Shown one piece after another: positions 11,454 through 20,766 of a DNA stretch of 64,000 nucleotides (the stretch's first letter is position 1; each line of letters opens with the position of its first letter). A program made the translations under genes and the position numbers. The notes beneath the pieces are model-generated. The model worked only from the letters and a program-made list of their open reading frames with translations. It was not told the origin of the DNA and did no database searches. Source of the stretch: JAGQRJ01 sp041402045 (lineage in GTDB: Bacteria > Planctomycetota > J058); contig JAWKSZ010000035.1 of NCBI GenBank assembly GCA_041402045.1, forward strand, positions 1-64,000, written 5' to 3'.

Positions 11454-12820
11454 GGCCGCCGCCAGCGCGCGAGGACCTCTTGGGTCGGTGCGCCCTCGCT
11501 CCCGTCGGGGAGGCTGGCCTCGTGCACGGCGACGAGCCGCGCGTGGCGCACGGGGGTCGTGGGGTGGGTCCGGTCCCAGCGCGCGGCGAAGTGGGCGAGG
11601 ACGCGCTCGAGCACGGGCTGGTCCGACTCCTCCTCCGCCGCCATGAGCAGCTCCGTCCAGCGGTCGCCGCCGAAGCTCCCCGACACGTCCGGGGGCTTGT
11701 CCCAGCCTAGCGGGCGCTGGCTCAGGAGGTCGACCTCGCGCCCGTCGCTCAGGCGCCCGGGGAGCACGAACCACAGGTCGTCGGTGCGCGGGTCCGGGGC
11801 GAACATGCCCCAGCCCTGGTCTGCGTGCAGGGTCCGCGCGACCCAGGTCAGCGCGCCCTGGCGCAGGCGGGGGACGAGGTAGGCCGCGTTGTCCGCGGCG
11901 GAGAGCAGGATCAGCGCCGCGGCGAGGGGCCCGACCCACAGCCGGCGCTCGACGACCCGCGGCGCGCGGGTGGGGACGAAGGGCAGGAGCCCGACCAGGA
12001 ACACCCAGGGGAAGATCCCCAGGTGCAGGGCGCTGCCGAAGCCGAGCTGGAGCCCGGCCAGGAGCGCGATCCCCAGCCAGCGCCCGCGCCCGGGCAGGAA
12101 CACCAGGAGCGGCCCCAGGAGCTCGACCCACAGCGTGGCGCGGGTGAGCAGGCGCAGCAGCTCGGGGAACCCGCGCAGCCAGCGCCCGAAGCCCGTGGCG
12201 TAGACGTCGAGGCTCAGGACCTGGGCCACCGCGCGCCCGTCGCTCCAGGTCGGGCCGGTCTTGGCCAGGTAGGCCACGAGCAGCGCGCTCGCGAGCTGGA
12301 GGCGGATCCCGAGCACCGCGGGCGAGCGGACCGCCAGCGGCGGGGCCGGGCGTCCGCGGGCGTCCAGGCTCCAGCGCGCGCCCCAGGGGAGGAGCGCGCC
12401 CCACACGAGCAGGAGCCCGAGCATGACGTCGGCCTCGTAGAGCACGTGGGGGTTCCGCGCGTGGAGCGAGATCAGGAGCGCCCACGAGGCCCAGCTCGCG
12501 CGGCGGGTATGGAAGCCCGCGACCAGCGCCCCCGCGCACAGGAGCGCCGCCGCGAACAGGAGCCCCTGGGCCAGGCCTCCGGCGGCGAGGGCGTGCAGCG
12601 AGAGCACGCGGTTGCCGAACAGGGGCGTCTCCGGGAGCAGCGCCAGGGGCACCACGCCCGCGTCGGTGTAGTGCGCGTGGAGGTCGCACAGCCGAGTGAG
12701 CAGGTCGTAGAGCAGGAGCAGCCCGACCGCGATCCGGGTCGCCGCCAGCGCCCGGAGGTCGGCGCTCGCCGCCGCCGCCAGCCAGGCCTCCAGACCGCGC
12801 GCGCTCCCCGCTTTCGCCAT
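11450..12820 (-). CDS. HTTM-domain (vitamin K-dependent gamma-carboxylase-like) membrane protein
   Basis: A 456-residue protein with many hydrophobic segments. The N-terminal pattern ATRIAVGLLLLYDLLTRLCD followed by a periplasmic HAHYTDAG loop is characteristic of HTTM proteins, which are membrane relatives of gamma-glutamyl carboxylase. Other family-like stretches are LLISLHARNPHVLYEAD, an AYLAKTGPTWSDG segment and RTLHADQGWGMFAPDPRTDD. The C-terminal 120 residues are soluble. Bacterial HTTM proteins are mostly uncharacterised and carboxylase activity should not be assumed. It is the first gene of a four-gene operon in which each junction is a GTGA overlap, followed by three paralogous small membrane proteins. 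Confidence 0.8.
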   Translation of the reverse strand: MAKAGSARGLEAWLAAAASADLRALAATRIAVGLLLLYDLLTRLCDLHAHYTDAGVVPLALLPETPLFGNRVLSLHALAAGGLAQGLLFAAALLCAGALVAGFHTRRASWASWALLISLHARNPHVLYEADVMLGLLLVWGALLPWGARWSLDARGRPAPPLAVRSPAVLGIRLQLASALLVAYLAKTGPTWSDGRAVAQVLSLDVYATGFGRWLRGFPELLRLLTRATLWVELLGPLLVFLPGRGRWLGIALLAGLQLGFGSALHLGIFPWVFLVGLLPFVPTRAPRVVERRLWVGPLAAALILLSAADNAAYLVPRLRQGALTWVARTLHADQGWGMFAPDPRTDDLWFVLPGRLSDGREVDLLSQRPLGWDKPPDVSGSFGGDRWTELLMAAEEESDQPVLERVLAHFAARWDRTHPTTPVRHARLVAVHEASLPDGSEGAPTQEVLARWRRP

Positions 12821-12854
12821 GCCCCAGGCTACCCCGTTTGGCTATCCTCTCCCC

Positions 12855-13466
12855 ATGCCCGCCTTCCCCAAGCACGTGTTCGCGCACTTCAAGGAGCCCA
12901 AGAACGAGGAGCCCCTGGAGTCCCCCAGCGCGGTGGGCTCGGTCGAGGGCCGGCGCGCCGACTCGAAGCTGACGGTCTACCTCCAGGTCCAAGACGCGCG
13001 GATCGCGCGCGCGACCTGGACCGTGGACAAGGACCGCTCCTGCCGCTGCGGGCTCTCGCTGCTCTCGTGTTACCTCGAGGGCAAGACGGTGGAGGAGGCC
13101 CAGGCGCTGGACGCCGACGCCCTGGCCACGCACTACGCGCTCGACGAGGACCAGCGGCCCATGTTCATGCCGCCCCTCGAGGCCTTGCGCGCGGCCTTGG
13201 CCGACCTCGCCGGTGAGCCCTCGCCCTTCCTCGAGGAGGGGCCGCTGGTGTGCCACTGCCTGCAGGTGCGCGAGGGGCGGATCCGACGCGCGATCCAGGA
13301 GCGCGAGCTGACGACGGTGCGCGAGGTGACCTACTGGACCCGCGCCTGCTCGGGCTGCCGCTCCTGCCGCGGCGACGTGGAGCTCCTGCTCGAGGCCGAG
13401 GGCGCGCTGCCCCCGCCCCCCGAGCCCAAGCCCGGCGGGCTGTTCGGCTGGCTGCGCCGGAGCTGA
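12855..13466 (+). CDS. NifU/IscU-like domain fused to a BFD-type [2Fe-2S] domain, scaffold cysteines incomplete
   Basis: The start is ATG 12855 (203 residues), supported by alignment of MPAFPKHVFAHFKEPKN with the start of NifU/IscU. The first domain keeps the IscU outline, but where IscU has its first Cys ligand (ACGD) this protein reads RADSKL. The middle region has RSCRCGLSLLSCYLEGKT and the third ligand Cys is not seen. The second domain has CHC, then CSGCRSC, the four-Cys pattern of BFD-like [2Fe-2S] domains found in NifU. It may hold one cluster rather than act as a full assembly scaffold. It is divergent from the HTTM gene and 50 bp before a cupin gene on the same strand. Confidence 0.8.
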   Translation: MPAFPKHVFAHFKEPKNEEPLESPSAVGSVEGRRADSKLTVYLQVQDARIARATWTVDKDRSCRCGLSLLSCYLEGKTVEEAQALDADALATHYALDEDQRPMFMPPLEALRAALADLAGEPSPFLEEGPLVCHCLQVREGRIRRAIQERELTTVREVTYWTRACSGCRSCRGDVELLLEAEGALPPPPEPKPGGLFGWLRRS

Positions 13467-13516
13467 CGCGGAATTCCCCTCCCGGTCCTCCACCCCGAGC
13501 CCGTAAGATCACGGCC

Positions 13517-14011
13517 ATGACGAGCCCCACCGACCTCAGCGAGGCGACCCGCGGGAAGATCCCGACCGAGGTGCCCCTCGAGAACGTCTCCAAGCTCCTG
13601 CGCTTCCTGCCCGACGCGTTCCGCTGGCAGGGGGTCGAGGCCGAGGCCTACAAGACCGACACCTCGACCTATCAGGGCATGACCCGCTTCGAGCTGCTCG
13701 GGAAGCGCGGCGAGTCGCCCCAGTTCCACGTGCGCTACTTCGAGATCGCGCCCGGCGGCTACTCCACCCTGGAGAAGCACCAGCACGAGCACTGCGTGAT
13801 CCCGCTCCGCGGACGCGGCGAGGTCCAGATCGGCTGCCGGCTCTACCCGCTGGCCTTCGGCGACATGATCTACGTGTGCCCCGCCGACCCGCACCAGTTC
13901 CGCAACCTGGACGACGCCGAGGAGCCCTTCGGCTTCCTGTGTATCGTCAACGCCGAGCGCGATCGGCCCGAGCCCCTGGACGGGCTCGGGGTGTGCGAGA
14001 TCTGCGAATAG
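13517..14011 (+). CDS. Single-domain cupin protein
   Basis: The 164-residue protein starts at ATG 13517. The cupin motifs are visible: EKHQHEHCVIPLRGRGEV (His ligands and Gly turn) and GDMIYVCPADPHQFRN (second-motif His). This predicts a cytosolic metal-binding barrel. The closing CEIC pair at the C-terminus could be a further metal or disulfide site. Substrate and enzyme activity are unknown. It follows the NifU/BFD-like gene by 50 bp and is followed by a strong hairpin, so the two are likely one transcript. Confidence 0.85.
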   Translation: MTSPTDLSEATRGKIPTEVPLENVSKLLRFLPDAFRWQGVEAEAYKTDTSTYQGMTRFELLGKRGESPQFHVRYFEIAPGGYSTLEKHQHEHCVIPLRGRGEVQIGCRLYPLAFGDMIYVCPADPHQFRNLDDAEEPFGFLCIVNAERDRPEPLDGLGVCEICE

Positions 14012-14021
14012 GCTGCTTTCC

Positions 14022-14044
14022 AGGGGGTCTGTCCCAGACCCCCT
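14022..14044 (+). terminator. Hairpin terminator after the cupin gene
   Basis: A perfect 10-bp stem, AGGGGGTCTG (14022-14031) and CAGACCCCCT (14035-14044), has a 3-base loop and starts 11 bases after the cupin stop. A second small hairpin, CGGGGC-AAA-GCCCCT, follows. No long T-run is present. Confidence 0.65.
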
Positions 14045-14162
14045 CGGCCTCGGGGCAAAGCCCCTCGGCCTCACCCCCAAGGGGCTCGCGCGCGCTACGC
14101 GCGCGCTGCGCGCTCGCGGCTGACGCCGCTCGCTGGGCGTGCCGCACGACAACGTAGCGACC

Positions 14163-14213
14163 GGGCGAGGCCCTCGTGATCTACGTCGACGACGAGACCG
14201 ACCCCCACGAGGC
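14163..14213 (+). pseudogene. Remnant of an FHA-domain gene (51-bp near-copy of the diguanylate cyclase gene)
   Basis: Bases 14163-14213 match 49 of 51 bases of the reverse complement of about 7631-7681. That part of the FHA-GGDEF gene encodes GEALVVYVDDETDPHEA. The two differences give Val to Ile and a silent Pro change, so the copy diverged under or from coding constraint. The fragment is flanked by a 13-bp direct repeat, GGCTGACGCCGCT, at 14118-14130 and 14241-14253. No larger homologous stretch is recognisable, so it is a scrap of a paralogue or a partial duplication. Confidence 0.7.
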
Positions 14214-14265
14214 CGCTCACGCGAGGGAGCGGGGCGGATTGGCTGACGCCGCTGGCGGGCCGCCC

Positions 14266-14426
14266 TAGTGCTGTGCGTCAGAAGTTTCGGTACAGGTCGC
14301 GCAGCAATCGTCGTCCCTGGCAAGGCGTGAGGAGGGAGCAATGCGGGCCATTGTGACCGACGAACAACACAGCCAGGGGCGGCGAGGGCAAGCGAGATGT
14401 ACCGGAACTTCTGAGGTGCAGCACTA
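14266..14426. mobile_element. MITE-like element with 27-bp terminal inverted repeats and TA target duplication
   Basis: The element at 14268-14424 (157 bp) begins GTGCTGTGCGTCAGAAG and ends with the inverted counterpart CTTCTGAGGTGCAGCAC. The two 27-base ends match at 23 positions. TA flanks both sides (14266-14267 and 14425-14426), as expected for IS630/Tc1-type insertion. It is too short to encode a transposase, so it would depend on one elsewhere. Its right end abuts the stop codon of the caspase-like gene: the TAG at 14426-14424, read leftward, is the duplicated TA plus the first base of the element. The family label is inferred from TA flanks and size only. Confidence 0.7.
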
Positions 14427-15770
14427 GTCCTGCCCCAGGGCGGGGAGCGTCGGGGGGGTGATCTGCAGGTCGAGCTCGATCGGCGGCAGGGCCGGGGTCA
14501 GCTCCATGTCCCGCACGAGCTCCGTCGTGTCCAGGGTCACCGGCTGGAACAGCTCTTCGGGGGTCGTCGGCAGCGGCGCGTAGGTGCTCGCCGGCTCGGG
14601 GGCCACGGCCTCGTTGGGCCACGACGTGCGCTTCACGCCCGAGCCCCAGCGGGTGACGGTGGTCGGGGTCGCGAGGATCGTCTCCTGCACCACGCTGCCC
14701 TCGCCCTCGAGGGTCGCCAGGGTCTGGCGGTAGGTGTGCTGCGAAGCGGAGGTCGAGCCGGTGGGGCCGGCGACCACGCGGTGGCTCAGCCGGGCCAGGT
14801 CGCGCACCCAGATCACGTCGGAGCGGTAGCTCTCGTAGCGGTTCGAGCCGCCGGCGTGGCAGCCGCTGATATAGATCTTGGCGTCCGAGGTCGTGCCTTG
14901 CTCGAAGGCGTGGGCCAGCGCGGTGAACTCGGCCTCGGGCAGCGACACCTGGCCGTCGTCCCACAGCGGCCCGTCCCAGCCCGAGTGGGTCGAGATCACC
15001 ACGCGGGAGTAGGGGATCGCGGTGCTCGCCTCACGGAGCAGGCGCACGAGCCCGGCGTGGGTCGGCTCGACCAGGCGCCGCACGCGGTAGCCCCGCGCTT
15101 CGTAGTAGGTCTCGAGGGGCACGAGGGAAGGCTCGAAGGTGTTGCCCGCCTCCGTGGCGATCAGGAGCACCGTGGGCACCCCGTCGCGCAGGACCTGGGT
15201 CGCGAGGATCTCGCGTCCGCGGCGGACCACCGCCTGGTAGCGCTGGCCGCTGCGGCGCAGGCTGATCGAGCGCCGCCCGGGGGCGAAGCCGCCGATCGCG
15301 TCGACGTAGGTCTTGTGGGCGTAGAGCGTGCGCCCGCCGTCGTCCAGCTTCAGCCAGTCGCCCTCGCTGCCCACGACGACGAGCTCCTCGCCGCGCTCCG
15401 CGCGCCGGGCGACGGAGTGGGAGGTGCCGGGGCCGGTGCGCAGGTTGAGCGCGCTGGCGTCGACGGCGCCCAGCTTCTGCGGGGGCCCGCTCGTGGTTCC
15501 GCTCAGGGCGCCGGAGAGGCCGACCTGGGCCTCCTCCGCGGCGGGCTCGACGAACAGCCAGGCGTTCCGGGAGACGGCGCGGCCGGTGAGGGTGGTGGGG
15601 GTCCCGCTCTCGACCCAGGTGAACTCCAGGCTCGCGCGCTGTCCTTCGTGGAGCTGCACGGGGCCCTGGATCCCTCCCGCGGGCGGGGTGGGCTGGGTCT
15701 GCAGGGACGTAGTCTGGGCGCAGGCGAGACCGGCGGCGATCAGCGCCGCGACGAATGACTTGGCAAGCAT
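14424..15770 (-). CDS. Secreted SH3b - caspase-like (clan CD) protein
   Basis: The protein has 448 residues from ATG 15770. Residues 1-18 form a signal peptide ending in ACA. A bacterial SH3 domain at about 103-157 reads LNLRTGPGTSHSVARRAERG with GDWLKLDDGG. The C-terminal domain at about 195-360 has a caspase/gingipain-like layout: strand, His in VVISTHSGWDG (His262), then strand and Cys in IYISGCHAGGSNRY (Cys304). That is the expected His-Cys order for clan CD peptidases. Export plus SH3b suggests action in the periplasm or at the cell wall. The His is followed by Ser-Gly rather than Gly, so activity needs testing. A MITE-like element is inserted exactly at its stop codon. Confidence 0.7.
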   Translation of the reverse strand: MLAKSFVAALIAAGLACAQTTSLQTQPTPPAGGIQGPVQLHEGQRASLEFTWVESGTPTTLTGRAVSRNAWLFVEPAAEEAQVGLSGALSGTTSGPPQKLGAVDASALNLRTGPGTSHSVARRAERGEELVVVGSEGDWLKLDDGGRTLYAHKTYVDAIGGFAPGRRSISLRRSGQRYQAVVRRGREILATQVLRDGVPTVLLIATEAGNTFEPSLVPLETYYEARGYRVRRLVEPTHAGLVRLLREASTAIPYSRVVISTHSGWDGPLWDDGQVSLPEAEFTALAHAFEQGTTSDAKIYISGCHAGGSNRYESYRSDVIWVRDLARLSHRVVAGPTGSTSASQHTYRQTLATLEGEGSVVQETILATPTTVTRWGSGVKRTSWPNEAVAPEPASTYAPLPTTPEELFQPVTLDTTELVRDMELTPALPPIELDLQITPPTLPALGQD

Positions 15771-15899
15771 GGTTCTCTCGCTCCCAATCTCTCCAGGAGA
15801 CTCATCGCATGTCGCGAGCCAGCCAGGAGCATTGGGACAAAACGACTTGTGCCAGTCGTGTACGAAACCGAGACAATTCCGGGGCGCATTCGACGAGGT

Positions 15900-15918
15900 C
15901 GTGACCCATACGGTCACG
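15900..15918. promoter_or_regulatory. Inverted repeat CGTGACC-N5-GGTCACG, possible operator
   Basis: A perfect 7-bp inverted repeat with a 5-base spacer lies between the end of the carboxylase gene and the start of the caspase-like gene, 130 bases upstream of the latter. The form suits a dimeric regulator, but a single occurrence with no tested promoter is weak evidence. Confidence 0.35.
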
Positions 15919-15954
15919 CATTCGTCTCGGTGTAAGCCCAGGTTGAGACCCTTT

Positions 15955-15974
15955 CGAGCCCTCAATCGGGCTCG
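15955..15974 (-). terminator. Hairpin spanning the stop of the biotin carboxylase gene
   Basis: On the minus strand CGAGCCC-N6-GGGCTCG forms a 7-bp stem whose loop contains the TGA stop of the carboxylase gene (15962-15964). There is no T-run. It could act as a transcript end or 3' protective hairpin for the acyl-CoA operon. Confidence 0.4.
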
Positions 15975-17887
15975 ACCTCGACCAGCACCTGATCGCGCTG
16001 CACCTGGGCGCCGCTCGACACGTGCACCGCGCGCACCGTCCCGGCGCAGCCGCAGGGGAGCTCGGTCTCGATCTTCATGGACTCGACCACCGCGGCGGTT
16101 CGGTCGGCGGTGACCACGTCCCCCGGAGCGACCTCGACCCGCACCACGCGTCCCGCGCCGCGCGCGCGCACGCCGCCGTCGCCGGGGGCGCCCTCGGCCT
16201 CGGCCCCCGGGGCCGCCGGGGCGCGGAAGCACCAGTCCTCGGGCCCCCAGCTCAGGTGCAGCGCGTCCCCGGTCCACACGGCGGCGACCTCGCGCTCGAC
16301 GTCGCCCACCCGGGCGCGCACCCGCGGGCCACGCGTCCCGCGCAGCTCGACCTCGAGCCGCGTGCCCTCGCCCTCGAGCTCGACCTCCCAGCCCCCGGCC
16401 GCCGGGTGCAGCCAGCCGCTGCGCTCGAGCTCGCCGATCCGCAGGGCGCGGGGCAGCGCCCGCGCCCCCCAGGCCGGCTCCCTCGGGCCGTCGACGCCGA
16501 GGACCAGGGCCAGCGCCCAGGCCTCCGGCGGCGGGTCGGGGGTCAAGGTCAACGCCCCCAGCGCGGCCAGGCTCTCGGTGGTCAGCGCGCCGGCGACGAA
16601 GGGCTCCGCCGCGACCAGCCGCGCCAGGTAGCCGCGGTTGGTCGGGAGCCCCAGGGCCACGGTGCGCTCCAGCCCCCGCAGCAAGCGCCGTCGCGCCTGC
16701 TCGCGGTCGGCGCCCGCGCCGATCAGCTTGGCCAGGAGCGGGTCGTAGAACGGGCTCACTCGGTCCCGCGCGCGCAGCGAGTGGTCGCAGCGCAGGCCCT
16801 CCGCCGGGGACCAGGCCAGGAGCTCGCCGGCCTGGGGCGCGAACCCCTGGGCCGGGTCCTCGGCGTAGAGCCGGGCCTCGATCGCGTGGCCGCGGGGCAC
16901 GAGCTCGGCCTGGGTGAAGGGCAGGGGGGCGCCGGCGGCCACCGCGAGCTGCAGCGCGACCAGGTCCACGCCGTAGACGAGCTCGGTCACCGGGTGCTCG
17001 ACCTGGAGCCGGGTGTTCATTTCCAGGAAGTAGAACGCGCCGTCCTCGGCCAGGAGGAACTCCACGGTGCCGGCGCCGACGTAGCCGATCGCGGCGGCGG
17101 CGTCGACGGCGGCCTGGCCCATGCGCGCGCGCAGGTCGGCGTCGACCGCGGGGGAGGGGCACTCCTCGAGCACCTTCTGGTAGCGCCGCTGGGCGCTGCA
17201 CTCGCGCTCGCCGAGGTGCACCACCGCGCCGTGGGTGTCGGCCAGCACCTGGACCTCGACGTGCCGCGCGCGGGTCACCAGGCGCTCCAGCAGCAGGCGC
17301 CCGTCGCCGAAGGCGTGCTCGGCCTCGCTGCGGGCGGCGGCCACCGCCGCGGCCAGCCCCTCGGGCCCGTCGACGCGGCGCATGCCGCGCCCGCCGCCGC
17401 CGGCGGCGGCCTTGACCAGGAGCGGGAAGCCCACCTCGGTCGCCGCCGCGCCCAGGCGCTCCAGGTCCTGGGCGTCGCCCTGGTAGCCGGGGAGGCAGGG
17501 CACCCCGGCCTCGAGCATGCGCGCCTTGGCCCGGGCCTTGTCGCCCATGAGCTCGATCGCCGCGGGCGGGGGCCCCACGAACACGAGCCCCGCCTCGGCG
17601 CAGGCCCGGGCGAAGCCCGCGTTCTCGCTCAAGAACCCGTAGCCCGGGTGCACCGCGTCGGCGCCGGTCAGCCGCGCCGCGCGCAGGAGCGCCTGGGGGT
17701 CGAGGTAGGACGCGGCCACGGGCCCCGGGCCGATCCGCACCGCCTCACAGGCGGCGCGCACGTGGGGCGCGTCGCGGTCGGCGTCGCTGTAGACGGCGAC
17801 GCAGGCGTAGCCTTCGGCCCGCGCGCTGCGCAGCACGCGGGCGGCGATCTCCCCGCGGTTGGCGATCAGGAGCTTCGTGAACGCCAC
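15962..17887 (-). CDS. Acyl-CoA carboxylase alpha subunit (biotin carboxylase + biotin carrier)
   Basis: The protein has 641 residues. The start FTKLLIANRGEIAARVLR is the canonical biotin carboxylase N-terminus, and GGGGRGMR forms the ATP-grasp Gly loop. EMNTRLQVEHPVTELV carries the catalytic Glu/Arg region. The last 75 residues are a biotinyl domain with VVESMKIETEL, the Lys being the biotin site. It transfers carboxybiotin to the beta subunit encoded by the first gene of this operon. The start is GTG 17887, 4 bases after the acyl-CoA dehydrogenase stop. By length and context it is of the methylcrotonyl/geranyl/propionyl-CoA carboxylase type; the substrate cannot be fixed. The middle region is rather divergent. 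Confidence 0.93.
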   Translation of the reverse strand: MAFTKLLIANRGEIAARVLRSARAEGYACVAVYSDADRDAPHVRAACEAVRIGPGPVAASYLDPQALLRAARLTGADAVHPGYGFLSENAGFARACAEAGLVFVGPPPAAIELMGDKARAKARMLEAGVPCLPGYQGDAQDLERLGAAATEVGFPLLVKAAAGGGGRGMRRVDGPEGLAAAVAAARSEAEHAFGDGRLLLERLVTRARHVEVQVLADTHGAVVHLGERECSAQRRYQKVLEECPSPAVDADLRARMGQAAVDAAAAIGYVGAGTVEFLLAEDGAFYFLEMNTRLQVEHPVTELVYGVDLVALQLAVAAGAPLPFTQAELVPRGHAIEARLYAEDPAQGFAPQAGELLAWSPAEGLRCDHSLRARDRVSPFYDPLLAKLIGAGADREQARRRLLRGLERTVALGLPTNRGYLARLVAAEPFVAGALTTESLAALGALTLTPDPPPEAWALALVLGVDGPREPAWGARALPRALRIGELERSGWLHPAAGGWEVELEGEGTRLEVELRGTRGPRVRARVGDVEREVAAVWTGDALHLSWGPEDWCFRAPAAPGAEAEGAPGDGGVRARGAGRVVRVEVAPGDVVTADRTAAVVESMKIETELPCGCAGTVRAVHVSSGAQVQRDQVLVEVEPD

Positions 17888-17891
17888 GGCG

Positions 17892-19052
<1,161 letters not shown>

Positions 19053-19060
19053 GCTCTCTC

Positions 19061-20668
19061 CTAGCCCCGGGCGACGCCGAAGGTGTTCGGGCGCAGCGTC
19101 CGGCGCTCCGCCTCCCAGCAGGTGCGCAGCGCGAGCGCCAGCACCCGCCGGCTGTCGCGGGGGTCAATGATCCCGTCGTCCCACACCCGCGCCGTGGCGA
19201 ACAGCGCGCGCTCCTCGGCGTCGAGCTGCGCCTGCAGCCCCGCCTTGAGCTTGGCCAGCCCCGCCTCGTCCACGGGCTTGCCCTGCCGCTCGAGCTTGGC
19301 CCGGGTGATCCGCTCCATGACGTTGGCGATCTGCTCGCCGCCCATGACCGCGACCCGCGCGCTGGGCCAGGCGAACAGGAAGCGCGGCTCGAAGGCCCGC
19401 CCGCACATGCCGTAGTTGCCCGCGCCGTAGCCGCCGCCCACGATCAGGGTCAGCTGCGGCACCGTGGCGTTGCTCACCGCCTGGATCATCTTCGCGCCGT
19501 GCTTGATCGCGCCCGCCTGCTCGGCCTCGGTCCCGACCATGTAGCCGGTGGTGTTCTGCAGGTAGAGCAGCGGGGTCCCCGACTGACAGCAGAGCTGAAT
19601 GAACTGCGCGGCCTTGACCGAGCAGGCCGGGAGCAGCGGGCCGTTGTTGGCCACGACCCCCACGGGGAAGCCCGCGAGCCGCGCGTGCCCGCACACCGTG
19701 TGGACCCCGAACTCGCGCTTGAACTCGAGGAGCTCGGAGCCGTCGACCAGGCGCGCGATCAGCTCGCGCGCGTCGTAGGGCTGGCGCGGGTCCGCGGGGA
19801 CCACCCCCAGGAGCTCGTCCGCCGGGTAGCGCGGCTCGGGCGCCGCCGCCGCCTCGCTGGCGCGGTCCCAGCCCAGGCTCGCGAGCACGTCCCGGGCCAG
19901 GGCCACCGCGTGGGCGTCGTCCTCGGCCACGTACTCCGCGAGCCCCGAGACCCGCGCGTGCATGTCGGCGCCGCCCAGGCTCTCCTCGTCGGCGTCCTCG
20001 CCGATCGCGGCCTTGACCAGGGGCGGGCCCGCGAGGAACACCTGGGCCTTGCCGCGGACCATGATCACGTAGTCGCTGAGCCCGGGAATGTAGGCGCCGC
20101 CCGCCGTCGACGAGCCGTGGACCACGGTCACCTGCGGCAGCCCCTGGGCCGAGGCCCGGGCCATGTTGCGGAACACCTTCCCGCCCTCGACGTGGATCTG
20201 GCTCTGGTAGAGCAGGTTCGCCCCGCCGCTCTCCACGAGGTTGATCGAGGGCAGCTTGTTCTCGCAGGCGATCTCCTGGGCGCGCAGGCTCTTGACCAGC
20301 CCCAGGGGGGTGACCGAGCCGCCCTTGATCGCGCTGTCGTGGGCGAACACCATGCTCCGCACTCCGGAGACGACGCCGATCCCGACCACGTTGCCGCCGC
20401 CCAGGGGGCGCTCGCCGTCGTCGTCGTGGAGCCCGAGCCCCGCCAGCGGGCTCAGCTCGAGGAACGGGGTCCCCGGGTCGAGCAGCCGCGCCAGGCGCTC
20501 GCGGGGGAGGAGCTGACCGCGGGCGGCGAAGCGCTCGCGCATGCCCGCCGAGCGCGCGCGGATCCGCGCCTCGAGGGCCTGCACCCGCTCGACCTCCGCC
20601 AGCATGCGCGCGCGGTTGGCGGCGAAGGCCGCGCTCCGAGGGTCGAGGCTCGTGGTCAGGACGGGCAC
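19061..20668 (-). CDS. Acyl-CoA carboxylase beta subunit (carboxyltransferase), methylcrotonyl-CoA carboxylase-like
   Basis: The 535-residue protein has two crotonase-like halves. Family signatures include LVESGGANLLYQSQIHVEGG, HGSSTAGGAYIPGLSDY, LYLQNTTGYMVGTEAE, GGGYGAGNYGMCGRA and FLFAWPSARVAVMGGEQ. These are typical of MccB/GnyB/AtuC-type carboxyltransferases, which move CO2 from biotin to an acyl-CoA. The start is GTG 20668 with AGGAG 7 bases upstream. It is the first gene of the operon, followed by an acyl-CoA dehydrogenase and the alpha subunit. No enoyl-CoA hydratase or HMG-CoA lyase gene is in view, so a complete leucine pathway is not shown here. Confidence 0.93.
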   Translation of the reverse strand: MPVLTTSLDPRSAAFAANRARMLAEVERVQALEARIRARSAGMRERFAARGQLLPRERLARLLDPGTPFLELSPLAGLGLHDDDGERPLGGGNVVGIGVVSGVRSMVFAHDSAIKGGSVTPLGLVKSLRAQEIACENKLPSINLVESGGANLLYQSQIHVEGGKVFRNMARASAQGLPQVTVVHGSSTAGGAYIPGLSDYVIMVRGKAQVFLAGPPLVKAAIGEDADEESLGGADMHARVSGLAEYVAEDDAHAVALARDVLASLGWDRASEAAAAPEPRYPADELLGVVPADPRQPYDARELIARLVDGSELLEFKREFGVHTVCGHARLAGFPVGVVANNGPLLPACSVKAAQFIQLCCQSGTPLLYLQNTTGYMVGTEAEQAGAIKHGAKMIQAVSNATVPQLTLIVGGGYGAGNYGMCGRAFEPRFLFAWPSARVAVMGGEQIANVMERITRAKLERQGKPVDEAGLAKLKAGLQAQLDAEERALFATARVWDDGIIDPRDSRRVLALALRTCWEAERRTLRPNTFGVARG

Positions 20669-20719
20669 GGGGAGCTCCTGCGGGGGCTCACGATACCGCG
20701 TGGAGCGGCCGAGGGCGGG

Positions 20720-20748
20720 GGAACCTTTCCCGCTGCGGGACGTATAGT
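20720..20748 (+). promoter_or_regulatory. ECF-sigma-like promoter upstream of the secretin-like operon
   Basis: GGAACC at 20720-20725 is followed after 15 bases by CGTATAG at 20741, just before the ATG at 20767. A GGAAC -35 with a CGT-type -10 is the pattern of many ECF sigma factors. Spacing is slightly short and the match is by eye. Confidence 0.35.
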
Positions 20749-20766
20749 TCCAGGGCGGGAGGGTCC

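Noticed and set aside
10971..13493. 840-residue minus-strand ORF over the HTTM region
   Set aside because: Only its last 160 codons are the real gene; the rest lies in a shadow frame of the HTTM gene and the NifU-like gene.
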